In this document: one piece after another, positions 48,666-60,078 of the stretch
Position numbering within the stretch: the first letter of the stretch is position 1
How the letters are laid out: each line of letters opens with the position of its first letter
Origin: Sporothrix humicola
Lineage: Eukaryota; Ascomycota; Sordariomycetes; Ophiostomatales; Ophiostomataceae
Reading direction: 5' to 3'
NCBI GenBank assembly: GCA_021396245.1
Contig: WNYE01000071.1
Location: 149,306-213,305, forward strand
Length of the DNA: 64,000 nt
Notes under the pieces: generated by a model
Database searches by the model: none
The model's input: the letters and a program-made list of their open reading frames with translations, nothing else
What the model was told of the DNA's origin: nothing
Position numbers and translations under genes: made by a program

Positions 48666-50192
48666 ATGAGCCTATCTACGGCAGACAGGGATCGGGCCCG
48701 ATCCCTCGACCAGCAAGACGAGCTCAGACGTTTCCGTGATGAGTTTGCCATTCCTACGACGGCACAAATCCACAGCAAAACTCTAGCCGTCCCCGACTCC
48801 GGATCGCCTAGTGCCTCACGACCAAGCACCTACCTGTGCGGCAACTCACTCGGCCTACAGCCCATACGCACTGCGACGTACATCCAGCAGCACCTATCAA
48901 CATGGGCTACGCAAGGTGTGCAGGGCCACTTCAAGCCGTTGGCTGACAGCACGCTTCCGACATGGCTGGATGCAGACGAGAAAGCTGCAGAGATGATCGC
49001 ACCCATCGTCGGTGGAGACGTATCCGAAGTAGCGGTGATGCAGACACTCACGGCCAATCTGCACTTTCTTCTTTCTGCATTCTACCAACCGAAGGCCGGC
49101 GGCCGGCATAAGATTATCTTGGAAAGCAAGGCTTTCCCCAGTGACCATGTAAATCAATCTTGACGAAGGGGGGACAAATGGGTTTCTCACCTTTTTCACG
49201 AACACCTGTACCGCCCAGGAGGCGGGCGCAACTCGCAGTATGAATCGATAGCTAACTTTGTTGCCATTGTTTAATTGGCGTAGTTTGCCGTCGAGACTCA
49301 AATCCGCCACCACGGCCTGTCTGTAGAGACGTCCATGATCACTGTCGAGATGCATTCATCCGATAGGACGATCACTGCTACCAACGATATAATAGCTGCT
49401 ATCTCCAAACACGCTGCCGACACGGCAGTTTTGTTGTTGCCCGGCATACAATACTATACCGGCGAGTTCCTAGACATTCCTGCAATCACTGACTTTGCCC
49501 ACTCTCATGGCATCTTTGTCATCTGGGATTTGGCCCACGCCGTTGGCAACGTGCCCCTCCGGCTCCACGACTGGGGCGTTGATGCTGCCGTCTGGTGCAG
49601 CTACAAGTATCTTAACAGCGGGCCGGGCGGCATTGGTGGCCTGTTTGTACATACTCGCCATAGCAAGGTCACACGGCCCATCACTGATGAGCAGTCAAAT
49701 GCCGGCTTCACGAATCGGCTGGCAGGCTGGTGGGGCAACGATAAGGCCACCAGGTTTGTGATGGCCACGAAGTTCCATCCCGTACCGGGCGCCGCAGGGT
49801 TTCAGTTGAGCAACCCAAGCATTCTGGACATCACGAGTCTTTGTGCATCTCTTGAGGTGTTTAAAGAGGCCGGCGGTGTGGATATTCTTCGGGAAAAATC
49901 GATCAGATTGACCGGCTTTCTAGAGGAGCTCCTTAACGCACTGCCGGCTGAGGTGCGTGTCAAGTTCCGCATTATTACACCAGCGGATCCCACGTCCAGG
50001 GGCGCACAGTTGAGTCTTCTACTCGACGACGGGTTGCTGGACGCCGTGATGGACGCTCTTCTTGAACGCTCGGTCATTGCTGACGACAGAAAACCGAACG
50101 TGATTCGCGTGGCCCCCGCACCGTTATACAATTCTTACGAAGATTGTGTTGACTTTGTTGAAGCGTTCCGGGAGGCTTTTCTGGGTGCATGA
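48666..50192 (+). CDS. BNA5: Kynureninase (L-kynurenine hydrolase)
   Basis: Spliced as join(48666..49148, 49284..50192), 463 residues, starting MSLSTADRDRARSLDQQDEL. The intron joins PSDH to FAVETQIRHHG in phase. It is a PLP-dependent fold-type I enzyme: STYLCGNSLGLQP, the LTANLHFLLSAFY block, IWDLAHAVGN with the Asp that holds the PLP ring nitrogen, and WCSYKYLNSGPGG with Lys 269 as the Schiff-base lysine. It cleaves kynurenine and 3-hydroxykynurenine to (3-hydroxy)anthranilate plus alanine in tryptophan catabolism and de novo NAD synthesis, in the cytosol. The length agrees with the family. No other kynurenine-pathway gene is in the window. Confidence 0.96.
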
Positions 50193-50967
50193 ACACATTC
50201 GGCAGGGTGGTGATTACATGTGTTCGTCTATTTGATACAACTCCTACGGTCATCGAAATAGACGTTTTTTTCTGCAGTGCATAGTGGCAGCTATTGTTGT
50301 ACAACGACAGGTTCTCCGCAATTGGCCATTTATGGAATAAATAAAGACGTGAAGAAGCCAGAAGATACATAAAGAAATTTATAAATAAACGATGCAAGTG
50401 CTTGAAGACGTATCTGGCAAGCGTGAGCTCTCCCTTCACATCTCCAAATAGCCTGAGATATTGTCGCCAAAGACTTGTTTAACTCCAACTTCCATATTAA
50501 GTAGTGTGGAAAAGAGTGTAATAAATACAGAACATGGAGCGCTCCTCCATAAAGTACTCCTCCGTCCCCCGTATTACACAGTACAGCATTTTATGTCACA
50601 ATGCGGAGTTGTTTCACTGTTTCACACGCTAATTAGGCGGTACGTGCCTGAGATCCGCGCCTAGCCCCCTCTCACTCGATCTCTCCATACAGACACGGAG
50701 GTAATACGATTAAAGCCAGGTTCAGTCTGGTTGATGCTATTGCTTTTCTGGTCATTTTACACCGAACTTGATGCCGCTACGTCCATTTAAATATCTCGAC
50801 CATAGCTGCAGCGTTTTTATGGTCCTCAAACTCAGCACACCAACCTACCCTCAACCCTCCCTGGTGAAAGTATTTCGGGCCTCATCGGGTCATGACCAGC
50901 CACTATTGGACACACTGACACTGTGCCGGGTATCGGAACGAAGTGGTGTGTGCGCCCGCCCGCCATA
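50193..50967. other. Intergenic between BNA5 and the GH78 gene
   Basis: About 0.8 kb between tandem genes. The frame of the next gene is open upstream of 50968 but has no ATG there. No further gene is seen. Confidence 0.55.
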
Positions 50968-53525
50968 ATGCCTATGGCGAACCAACGTGACCTTGGTACG
51001 CCAGCCCCGTGTGCCGATAGCACAAAGACGATAAACGCGCAGTCAAAATGCGTTCATAAACGGCCAGTGTCCATTTTCGCGCGGCCATGGCGGGCGCTTC
51101 TAGTAGTTGCCGCTGCCGCCGCTACAGCCGCGGCCTCATCCACCACCGGGCAGCAGCAGTTTCTTGACTCAAACACCACAGGCTGGCACAGATATGTTAG
51201 AGCCCCAGGAAGCAAAAACATTGCGCCACTTCGCGTCCTGTCTCAGTATACCTCTGGCAACGTGACAAACGCAGATGGCCTTCTCAGGCGGGGATCTGAC
51301 CCGACTGTACTGTCACGATTCGCAACCGACGATGATGTGCCGACCATTGTCGTTGACTTCGGGCTCAATGTCGCAGGACAACTGTCCATTGACTTCTCCG
51401 GGTCATACAACACCACGGCCGGCTTCCCGGGGATTACAATAGCTTTCTCGGAGACCCTCCAGTTTCTAACTGACAGGAGCGACTTCACCAGGTCGGATAA
51501 CGCCGGAGGCGTAAGTTTCCTTTGCACATTCCCTCCGCATCTTACTTCGCGTCTTATTCGGTATCTTGCTTCGATATACGTTGCACGCCATAGTGTGGGA
51601 CAAGATGCTATAGGGGTTTTTTGAAAGGCTAACGTTACTTTTGGTCACTCGATCTAGAACACAAAACTGACATCCGGCACGGATCAAGTGAGCAAACCAT
51701 CCCACCTTTCTTACTTGCTTTACTGAGCATCCCACTGAATTACCGTAATAGGTGGCTGTAAAGCCTGATCCATACTCCTGGACGGATCAACTGGGTTGCG
51801 AATACGGCACGCAAGTGTGTGCAGATGGGCTCCATGGTTTCCGCTACATTAAAATCAGAATGGCTTCCCTATCCACAGACAACCCATATACATCGCCCTA
51901 TGGCTTTGTAGCCATTGACGCAATCAACCTCCAGTACTCGGGATATCTTGGCACTCCTGATACATTCACCGGGCATTTTGAATGTTCCGACGCGGACATT
52001 ACACAGTGGTGGTATGATTCGGTATATACGAACGACCTCTGCACTGACATTTTCCTCGCCAATAACACCGAACCGCGGAACGCCGCAAGCCCGTCTCTTC
52101 TAGGAAAACTCGTTTTACACGACGGCCCAAAGAGAGACCGTGACCCATACGTAGGCGACCTTGCCGTGTCCGCGTTAACCACATATTTATCCCACGACAC
52201 TGCCGAGGCATCGAGGAATGTTCTCGAAGATCTCGCTAACCATCAACGAGACGATGGTTGGATTCCTCCTGCTAGCATGTAAGAGTGCCCTTCCCTCTCC
52301 ATCAAGTCCCATATCACCAGACACTAAAAAATGTAGCAACGGCTACACCCTTCCACTTTTTGACTACCCTCTTTGGTGGGTGGTTTGCAGTGCAGACTAT
52401 GTCATGTACACAGGCAATGTCTCGTACTGGGCTTCGTACTATCCAGCTCTTGTGAAGGTTTTGGACCAATATTACGTCTCCCACACAAACTCAGCAACAT
52501 CTCTGATTGAGCGTCCTGAAGGTGCCGGTGATTTCGCTTTCCTGCCGCGGACCGGGCCGGTGACTTATTACAATGCACTATACGTATACGCTTTACAATA
52601 CGCAGCCCGCCTAGCCCGTATTCTCGGAAATACCGATGATGCGTCACGATGGCAATCTCGGGCCTTGGTGGTCGGACCTGCATTGGTGAAGCGAAATTAT
52701 GACACCAACTCTGGTGTTTTCTTTGACGGTGGCTCCTGCGGCGACAACACGGTCTGCGCCACGCACGCCCAGGATGGCAACAGTTTGGCCATCTTATCCG
52801 GTATGGTCCCCAGTGGCCTCTCACCCAACACCACCGCTGCCGAAACGATTCTAGCATACATGAGCAAAACAATGTCTAGGCCGTATGGTAATGCATTTTA
52901 CGACAACAGCGCCTTGGCCCCTGGCGGAGATTTTGAAAATCGCGTGTACGCTTTTATCTCTTATTTTGAAATAGCCGCCCGTTTCGAAACATCGCTGAAG
53001 ACTTCTCAGGGTGCGTTGGAGGAAGCAAGAAGGCTTTACGGGTGGATGGCGAGTCATGATCCGACTGTGACGGTTTGGGAGGGTATTGGAAGAGACGGCG
53101 CACCATACGAAGGGGGCTTCACATCCATGTCTCACGGTTGGTCCACAGGAATTGTGCCTCTTTTGATCAACTACGTACTGGGAGTCAGCCCTATGGCACC
53201 TGGCTTCAAGAAATGGAGGGTAAGGCCTATTATACCAGCAATGGATAACATCACATGGGCGAGTGGACTTGTCCCAACACCCAGCGGAGGAATCTGGGTG
53301 CAGTGGGAAAAACAGCATGGGGCATTTGTCCTTCTTGTTGATGCCCCAGAAGGTACGGAGGGGACTGTGACCGTTCCGTTGGCGGCGGGTAATTCTGACT
53401 CGATCAGTGTGGATGGGGCAATTGTCTACAAGAAATCAGGCTCGCCTGGTGGAGACGCGCAAGATGCAAGCGGCTTTGTCAGTTTATCACTTGTAGGTGG
53501 CAGGCATGTCGTTGTTGTCCAATAG
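50968..53525 (+). CDS. Secreted GH78-type alpha-L-rhamnosidase
   Basis: Spliced as join(50968..51510, 51658..51687, 51752..52278, 52337..53525), 762 residues. The second exon is only 30 bases (NTKLTSGTDQ) but joins in phase on both sides and has a GCTAAC branch site before it. A hydrophobic Ala-rich stretch (RALLVVAAAAATAAASS) about 45 residues in looks like a signal peptide or signal anchor with an unusually long leading region. The protein has an N-terminal beta-sandwich, then the (alpha/alpha)6 catalytic domain with the GH78 hallmark LHDGPKRDRDPYVGD, DDGWIPPASINGY, LWWVVCSADYVMYTG and ERPEGAGDFAFLPR. A C-terminal beta domain ends RHVVVVQ. Family members release terminal rhamnose from plant glycosides or pectin; the exact substrate is unknown. 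Start could also be at 50974. Confidence 0.85.
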
Positions 53526-53878
53526 GTACAGAGACGTCCTCCTTAGGCAGTTTCTGTGAAATGTGTCTGTCCATTTTGTGTTTTAGCTGTCTCCCACTCT
53601 AATCATCATTGTTTTTGAAATGAAGATTCTGGCCGCTCAATTGGCCGGGATGGTGCAGCATTTGCAACTTCACTCCCCAAGTCGTGTTGGCGCAGGAGGT
53701 CGATCTTGGTGCTATCCAACGGGGTAGGCACAATTTCACAAATATCCGAAGAAAATTGTTGTGTTCATGGCTTTGATTACCCGCTAGCCTTTTGTTTAAC
53801 TCTTCCCCGAAAAAATCTTCCATAAAACCCAGTCCGTATGAAACGCAGAGCATGAGAAAAAATCCATCGGTGAAAATT
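53526..53878. other. Intergenic between convergent GH78 and RPL32 genes
   Basis: About 350 bases of 3' flanking sequence for both genes. Nothing else is seen. Confidence 0.6.
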
Positions 53879-54742
53879 TTACACCTCAGTCGTAACCTTC
53901 GCCTTCGAGTTGGTCACCTTGACGCCCAGCTGCTTCGCTCTCGCAATGATGTCGATTCTCTTTCTGGACGAAACGTTGTGGGCGATCCTGAAAACATACT
54001 GTCAGTAAAACAACTTGGCATAAATGGCGCCGAGGCACTAGAAACGGCTCCAAAGGAAGACGGAGGTTGCGAATCGAAATGGAAAACGTACTCGGCGGCG
54101 TATGTCCGGTTGTGCATGAGCAGGAGCTCGACGTCGTTGACATTGCTGACAAGGAAGGCCTTGTGGCCAGACGGGGTCATGTGGCGGGTCTTCTTGTTGG
54201 AACCGAAGCCAATCTGTTATCAAACAGTAAAGTCAGTACCGTCTCTGATTGTGGTGAAGTGAAAAAAGCGATGTGCTGTTGCAAAAGCCTGGTTTGGCTT
54301 GTTCGATGTGTTCGACCGCTCTCCCATCACCCAACACTCCCATTTCACATCTCGACAAAGAGCGCACCCGGCCATCGCTTCCTCTCTTGTCCACATTGCA
54401 ACACCACGCTCGCAATCCCAAATAGACAAAAACGTACCGACGGAAGGACCTGCTGGCCCCGGAATCGCCGGCGGACACGGCTGTCAATACCCTTGGGCTT
54501 TCTCCAGCTCGAGTCGACGCGCATAAAGCGGTCACTCTGGTGCCGGCTGAAGTGCTTGGTGCCTATAAACACGGTGTCAATAAGTTTCCTGAAGTATACG
54601 AAAGGCCAGACGTAAACAAGTCGTTTCAGGGTCGAGTGTCGTGATGGCTGCAAGACGGGTGGCATGATGCCACAGTTTTGGGCGTCGGAGGGTTGAACAT
54701 ACGCTTCTTGACGATAGGAACGTGCTTCTTTGCGGAAACCAT
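53879..54742 (-). CDS. RPL32: 60S ribosomal protein L32 (eL32)
   Basis: Spliced as complement(53879..53987, 54092..54213, 54438..54562, 54703..54742), 131 residues, starting MVSAKKHVPIVKKR. All three junctions are in phase (KK|RTKHF, LPS|IGFGS, AA|EIAHN). Conserved eL32 blocks include KHFSRHQSDRF, SSWRKPKGIDSRVRRRF, NKKTRHMTPSGHKAFLV and IAHNVSSRKRIDI. It is a structural protein of the large cytosolic ribosomal subunit. The gene is the most intron-dense for its size here, as usual for fungal ribosomal protein genes. The middle intron (54214-54437) is the longest at 224 bases; I could not identify an RNA gene in it. Confidence 0.97.
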
Positions 54743-55735
54743 CTTGAATGAAGAGTCGGTAGGTAAGTTATTGGTCTCTCGAAGTGATGTGATCGTTGAT
54801 GGAATAGTTATCGGCGGCGCATACCTTGTCGGATTTGCTGTCCTGCTTTTGGCGATACTTGTATTGGATGCGGAAGTAGAAAGAGGGACAAACGCAGCAT
54901 GAAATTCAAGAAGATTTTTTTCCTATGCCAGTTCGGAAATTTCGCGCTAGTCTGAGGGCTTTGCCTTAGGGCTTGGCCGCCACATCAAAAATTAATCAAA
55001 TTGGGAGAGCGCTAATGTGGACAGCGATAGCATCTGTGGCGGTGCATATTTTCACGTGATATGCACACCGCTCTGTCATGTGATAGAACATATCTATATT
55101 TTTACACTATTGGCACCTTTTCGTCGCACTCCAAACTGTGGCCTCGCTGCCCGCAATAGTATCCCTCCGTAATCATAGGCTCACAGGCACACAATCAAAT
55201 CAGCCAGCGGCAAAGATCTTTTATTCTTTGTACGCCGCAGATTTGGTATTCTTCTGTAATATCTTGTGTTAATAGAGTTGAAACGAAAACGCGAGTTGTG
55301 GGCTACTTGCAGGACGTAGCTTACCTCTCTGGCCTCTTGATAGTGATGGCGGGCGTCTTCCAATTAGCCTCCTCATTTCTCAATACGCTTTGGTGGTCGA
55401 TTTAATACGTAGGTTTTTTTTTTTATTTTTCCTTTAACCTCGATCCATTCAATGGTACCAATCAACAACAATTCACCCAACCTTGCACCTTTCCAGTACA
55501 GTACGACTATTCTAGGGCGTCTTACGTCAATTGCCCGATTTGACTGGTGGGTCTGGTGCCCCACGTTGAACAGGGTGTTCAGGCAACAGAGGGTGTCTGT
55601 GTTTATCTTATCTACTCCGTCCCCAAACATCACTCCCACCCCAACTTCACTGGCAAAACAAACCAGCTCGTCAGTACTGCTGACAACATCACCACTTGGC
55701 AATTTGAAACAGCACTCCGCCCCGGTTCCATCAGG
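54743..55735. other. Divergent promoter region, RPL32 and CSN5
   Basis: About 1 kb with no supported gene. The CSN5 frame is open for some distance upstream of its ATG but without another ATG. Confidence 0.55.
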
Positions 55736-56965
55736 ATGGAAACCACTACACAGTTTTGGGGAGAAGGTATGTCTATTTTATCAATCGCCGTGAACCTTGT
55801 CGATGATCAGTTTGTTCACGTGGACGTCACATTCAAACACGAAGCTGAGTTGTTGCTAATCTGACTCCGGTGTCCAGAAGGTCTCTCTGCCAAGGTCGAT
55901 CCGGTTAGAGATGCTCTATACAATTACGATGCCGATGCTCAAAAGACAGTCAATGACGATCGACCATGGGCAAGGGACCCAAATTACTTCAAGCTGGTCC
56001 GTATCAGTGCAATTGCCCTCACCAAGATGGTCATGCACTCCCGGTCTGGTGGCTCGCTCGAAGTTATGGGCCTCATGCAAGGATATGTGGATGGCACAAC
56101 CCTGGTGGTCACTGATGCGTTCCGCCTACCAGTCGAAGGCACTGAGACTCGAGTCAACGCACAAGAAGAGGCAAACGAGTATCTTGTGGAGTATCTAAAG
56201 CTCTGCCGCGACCAGGGACGCATGGAGAATGTCATCGGCTGGTACCACTCGCACCCGGGCTACGGTTGCTGGCTCAGTGGTATTGATGTGAGCACACAGG
56301 CTATGCAGCAAACATTCAACGACCCTTTTGTCGCCATCGTTGTCGACCCCGACAGGACGATCAGTGCTGGGAAGGTGGAAATCGGGGCTTTCAGAACATA
56401 CCCTGAAAATTACAAGCCCGCTGATGGAGCCTCGGGGAATGCGCCAGCCGCCTCATCAGACGGGTTCCAGTCCGTTCCCTTGAATAAGGCAGATGATTTC
56501 GGTGCCCACTCGAGTCGCTATTACAGCCTGGAAATCGAGCACTTCAAAAGTTCACTGGATGCACACCTTCTAGACCTTCTTTGGAACAAATATTGGGTTC
56601 AGACATTGTCTCAGAGCCCTCTTCTGACCAACAGGGACTACGAGAATAAGCAGATCCTTGACCTAGGACAGAAGATCAAAGAGGTCACGGCAACCATTCA
56701 ACGCGTTGGTCGCAGTGGTAGCCAGGTCGGCGGTTCGGGTCTCGGTTCATCCTACGGCAATGGCGGCATAGCCAGGAAGACGGTGCAGCAAGCATCCGAG
56801 AGAGTAGAGCGCAATAGCAAAACTCTTGCAGCAAGGGAAAGGTCTGGCCTCATGGCCAGTGACATTAAATCAAGAATTTTTGACACCGATCTGACAGCTG
56901 CCTCTGGGGCCCAGGACAACGTTGAACACACGGATCCTGTTGCCACGGGCAGTGCATTATCATAG
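55736..56965 (+). CDS. CSN5: COP9 signalosome subunit 5, JAMM deneddylase
   Basis: Spliced as join(55736..55766, 55878..56965), 372 residues. The short first exon encodes METTTQFWGE, and the junction GE|EGLSAKVD is in phase; no ATG lies upstream in frame. The MPN+ domain shows the complete JAMM zinc site: the Glu in GGSLEVMGLMQG, then His134 and His136 (YHSHPGYGCWLSGID) and Asp147. Further conserved blocks are FVAIVVDPDRTISAGKVEIGAFRTYP and YYSLEIEHFKSSLD. In the COP9 signalosome it removes NEDD8 from cullins and so regulates cullin-RING ubiquitin ligases; in filamentous fungi the complex affects development. The C-terminal tail is Gly/Ser-rich. The length fits the family. Confidence 0.96.
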
Positions 56966-57187
56966 TTGAATGTTTGCGGCAGGGTCTCCGCGTAAAGTGT
57001 CGCGAGAGTAACCGTTTTCCCCCTATGTATGATCATGACGACAACAAATGAAATGATATAGTTAAATTTATACTCCATACTCTTTCAATCGCCTTAATCC
57101 CGCATATTGGTAGTAGCAATGGAGCAAATGCTTAAATCGCAGTGCCCATCTTCAGATCTAAATATACATAGTATTATTGTTGTCGCA

Positions 57188-59430
57188 TTAGGTACGATCC
57201 AAATAGGTAGCAACAGATTCTGCTTCTTGAAGTCGCCTGAGCGTTTCAGTCTTGCCCAAATACTCCATGAGGTGCGAAATTTGCGGCCCGTCGTTAAGGC
57301 CTAAGAGGGCCCAGCGCAAAAGCTTGTAACCAGCCACAACTGGCTGATCCTCGGGGTCACGATATATAACGCTCTTCGTAAAAGCGTTGAGTACACCGTG
57401 GATTGTGTCCGCAGACCATACCGTGTCGTCAATGTGCCCTAACTGGTCGATTGATGATCTCAAAGCGCCGGCCGTTGACACAGACACTCCATCCATCGAC
57501 AGACTGGCTGCTGACGAGAGGAGACCAGAAAACCTTTCCTCGATGTATGCTCTTGGCGGTTGCCAGATGAGGTAACGGATGGCTTCAACAAGATCAGGTG
57601 GATTGAGCACCTCGATACGACATATCCGTAACGCAGTACGCATGAGATCAAGCGATTTGCTGTCACTGAGAGTGGTATCTGGACGTGGCAGCTGTAATAC
57701 TGGCTCACCAATCGAGGCAATAAAACTGCCATCTGCCAACTTTCCATGCATATCACCAGCCAGCCATTGCTGCCTCTCGTGTTCTGTCTCGCATGCTACT
57801 TTTAGCACTGGTTTGGTGATGTATTCGTCAATAAGCTGGTTGTTTGACGAGGAAGGGTTTTTAAGAGCCAGTTGAATATGCTTTTTGTGAAGAAACCCGA
57901 GCTTCTCCTCGTTGACAACGATGTCCCCCTTGGTGAACTTCAAACCAAACTTAGTTATGGTGTTAGTATAAAAAAAAGTACCAAAGCCCGGAGGTCTATA
58001 CAGAAGAACAGGGAGCCACCTACATCATTGACCATCTCATCAAGGCTCATAACCCCCTTGCTTTTTGACTTGGTAGGATTCCACCCAAGAAGAGCAGAAA
58101 AGTTTAGTAATGCCACGGGGGGTATTTTATCTCGTCGGTACGAATCAATACCAATATCCATGTTCCGTTTGCTCAGCTTTTGCCGATTGGAGTCGACCAG
58201 AAGGCCGACATGGGCAAACTTTGGGGGCTCCCATCCAAAGGCATCGTATAAGCTAACATGCTTAGCAGTGGATATAAGCCATTCCTACAAAAAATGGTCA
58301 ATCGAAGATTCTACCAGAACGCATAGGTTGATAGGGTTGCAAGGTGGGCTCGTCAAGCAGGTGAAACAAGCAGTCGTTCGGAGGGGGAGCAGTACTGCAC
58401 CACGTATCACATGGGTGATTCTCATAAGATGGTCGTCAACAACATTAGCGAAGTGATAGGTCGGAAATCCGTCACTTTTCATGATGATAAAGTGGTCTTC
58501 GGGCAGCTTCTTCTTATATTGTCCATAAACAATATCACGGACGGTAGCAGGGCTGGGCCTGCTGCGAAATCTGACAGTATGTGCCTCTCCTCTCGCAGCC
58601 CTTTCATCAGATTCGTGGGCGGGGATGGACAAGCATATTCCCGGATACGAGCCAAATGCACCGCCGGCCTCGAGGGTCTTGTGCTGGTGTGCCGCCATGT
58701 CATTCTGGGAGCAGAAGCACCGAAACGCTTTGCCCTCATGGAGAAGACGATCTGCATGTTGTCGGTAGATATCAAGGCGCTCGGACTATGTGCCAATGTG
58801 TCAATTTTGTTAGAACAGCAGCTGGGGCCACATTGTACAAGGGTATCGCCTCTATCCTACCTGTCTATATGGTCCATATGGGCCACCACGGTCAGGGCCT
58901 TTAAAATGGTGAGTGGGTGTACGAAATTATAAAGTCACGAGGATTTGGGGTGTTTAAGGTCTCGTTTAAAGGAAGATCATAGTATATTACCTTCATCCCA
59001 AAGAATGCCGGACCATCTTAGGTCATCGTACAAACGAGTCTCGGCGTCCAGGACAATCCGTGACTATCTTTGGTTAATAGGACTCAACTAGGTTGTACTC
59101 TGTAATGAATGGGTCTCAAACCTGATCCGTATCTTCTAGTCGCAAGATGAATTGGCCATCCGTGGCGCGTGCCAGAAGGTAATTATACAGCGCCGTTCTA
59201 AGAGAACCAAGATGGAGGTAGCCGGTTGGAGACGGCGCAAAACGGGTCCGCGCGGGTTTGTCAGGCAGCTGAGTGCGCTTAGTGCTGTCGGGGGGTCGCC
59301 GGGCTGTCAAAGGCCCAGTATGTGTTGCAGTCGTAAAGCATGCAAAAAGACCACGGCCCGTAAATTTAGCATGCGCCCGAAATCCGCAAGAATAGCAAGC
59401 TGGTCGACGAACTGCCACGGTGATGCACAT
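57188..59430 (-). CDS. MSE1: Mitochondrial glutamyl-tRNA synthetase
   Basis: Spliced as complement(57188..57949, 58024..58284, 58396..58785, 58861..58898, 58991..59063, 59122..59430), 610 residues; all five junctions are in phase, including a 38-base exon. The N-terminus (MCITVAVRRPACYSCGFR, rich in Arg and Ala and nearly free of acidic residues) looks like a mitochondrial presequence. The class I synthetase core follows: RFAPSPTGYLHLGSLRTALY with the HIGH-type HLGS at residues 73-76, LRLEDTDQ, GPYGPYRQSERLDIY, YHFANVVDDHLM, HVIRGAEWL and the KMSKS-type KLSKR at 306-310. The C-terminal anticodon-binding region is bacterial-like. It charges mitochondrial tRNA with glutamate. It converges on CSN5 with 222 bases between. 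Confidence 0.94.
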
Positions 59431-59770
59431 CGCTACATTGCCAGTGAGCTGGCACCAACTTCACTGAGTCCAGTCAGTTTCCGTATGGGATTTATTGACA
59501 CGGTATGTACCGGACGGGGCCGTTGCAAGTATACGAATGCTAATATTCAGTTGTTCTCAGCTTTCTCAAGATGAGGTGTCGTACCGATGTGAAAAATTCT
59601 TATCTTATCGGCACCAACCGAAACTTGGACCGTTAGGTGCCGGGAGCTATTATTTTGTTGGCAAGGTCTTAGTTTGCCCACTAGTACGACAGAATACTCT
59701 TGCTAGGCAATTGAGGAACACCGTGTCACACAGGGGAGGCTGAAGTCACTAGAACCCTTGAAAGGTATTT

Positions 59771-59803
59771 TACGGAGTGCTCCGTAGTAATACGTCGTAT
59801 TAC
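59771..59803. repeat. Two adjacent palindromes of the TACGGAG / TACGTCGTA family
   Basis: TACGGAG-TG-CTCCGTA at 59771-59786 is followed at once by GTAATACG-T-CGTATTAC at 59787-59803. Both have perfect arms (7 and 8 bases). Confidence 0.85.
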
Positions 59804-59835
59804 CGATCATCCTTTGAAAGCCTGCAGGGCGAATG

Positions 59836-59887
59836 AGGGGCAAAATAGATAGAAAAAAAAGTTTTGCGAGATCTTCGCATAAATAAA
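59836..59887 (+). promoter_or_regulatory. AGGGG element and TATA-like site upstream of J-protein gene
   Basis: AGGGG at 59836-59840 matches the stress-response element core, and ATAAATAAA at 59879-59887 could serve as TATA, about 190 bases before the start codon. Stress control is plausible for a chaperone gene but not shown. Confidence 0.3.
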
Positions 59888-60078
59888 CCCTACATCCAAG
59901 GCTTTCGCAACACACCCCGGGCTACACCTTGCTGTATTGTCACAATATATTTGTTTCGTCTGTTACACACTCGCCTCGTCGCCTTAACACCTTGACATAT
60001 CAATCTCAGAGTCAACATACGCAAACACAATCAACGACTTCCCGTACCTTTGCCAACCCGCGAAGGCTTAACGTCGCG

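Larger units (their letters stand above)
59431..60078. other. Divergent promoter region, MSE1 and J-protein gene
   Basis: About 650 bases with no gene. It contains two adjacent perfect palindromes, an AGGGG element and an AT-rich TATA-like site. Confidence 0.6.

Noticed and set aside
50923..50967. Start of the GH78 protein upstream of 50968
   Set aside because: The codon at 50923 is GTG; the first in-frame ATG is at 50968. The same applies to 9788 in the PP2C gene and 43728 in GDH2.
54214..54437. Possible snoRNA in the long RPL32 intron
   Set aside because: A GTGATGG and a CTGA can be found, but there is no clean box C, terminal stem or guide arrangement.
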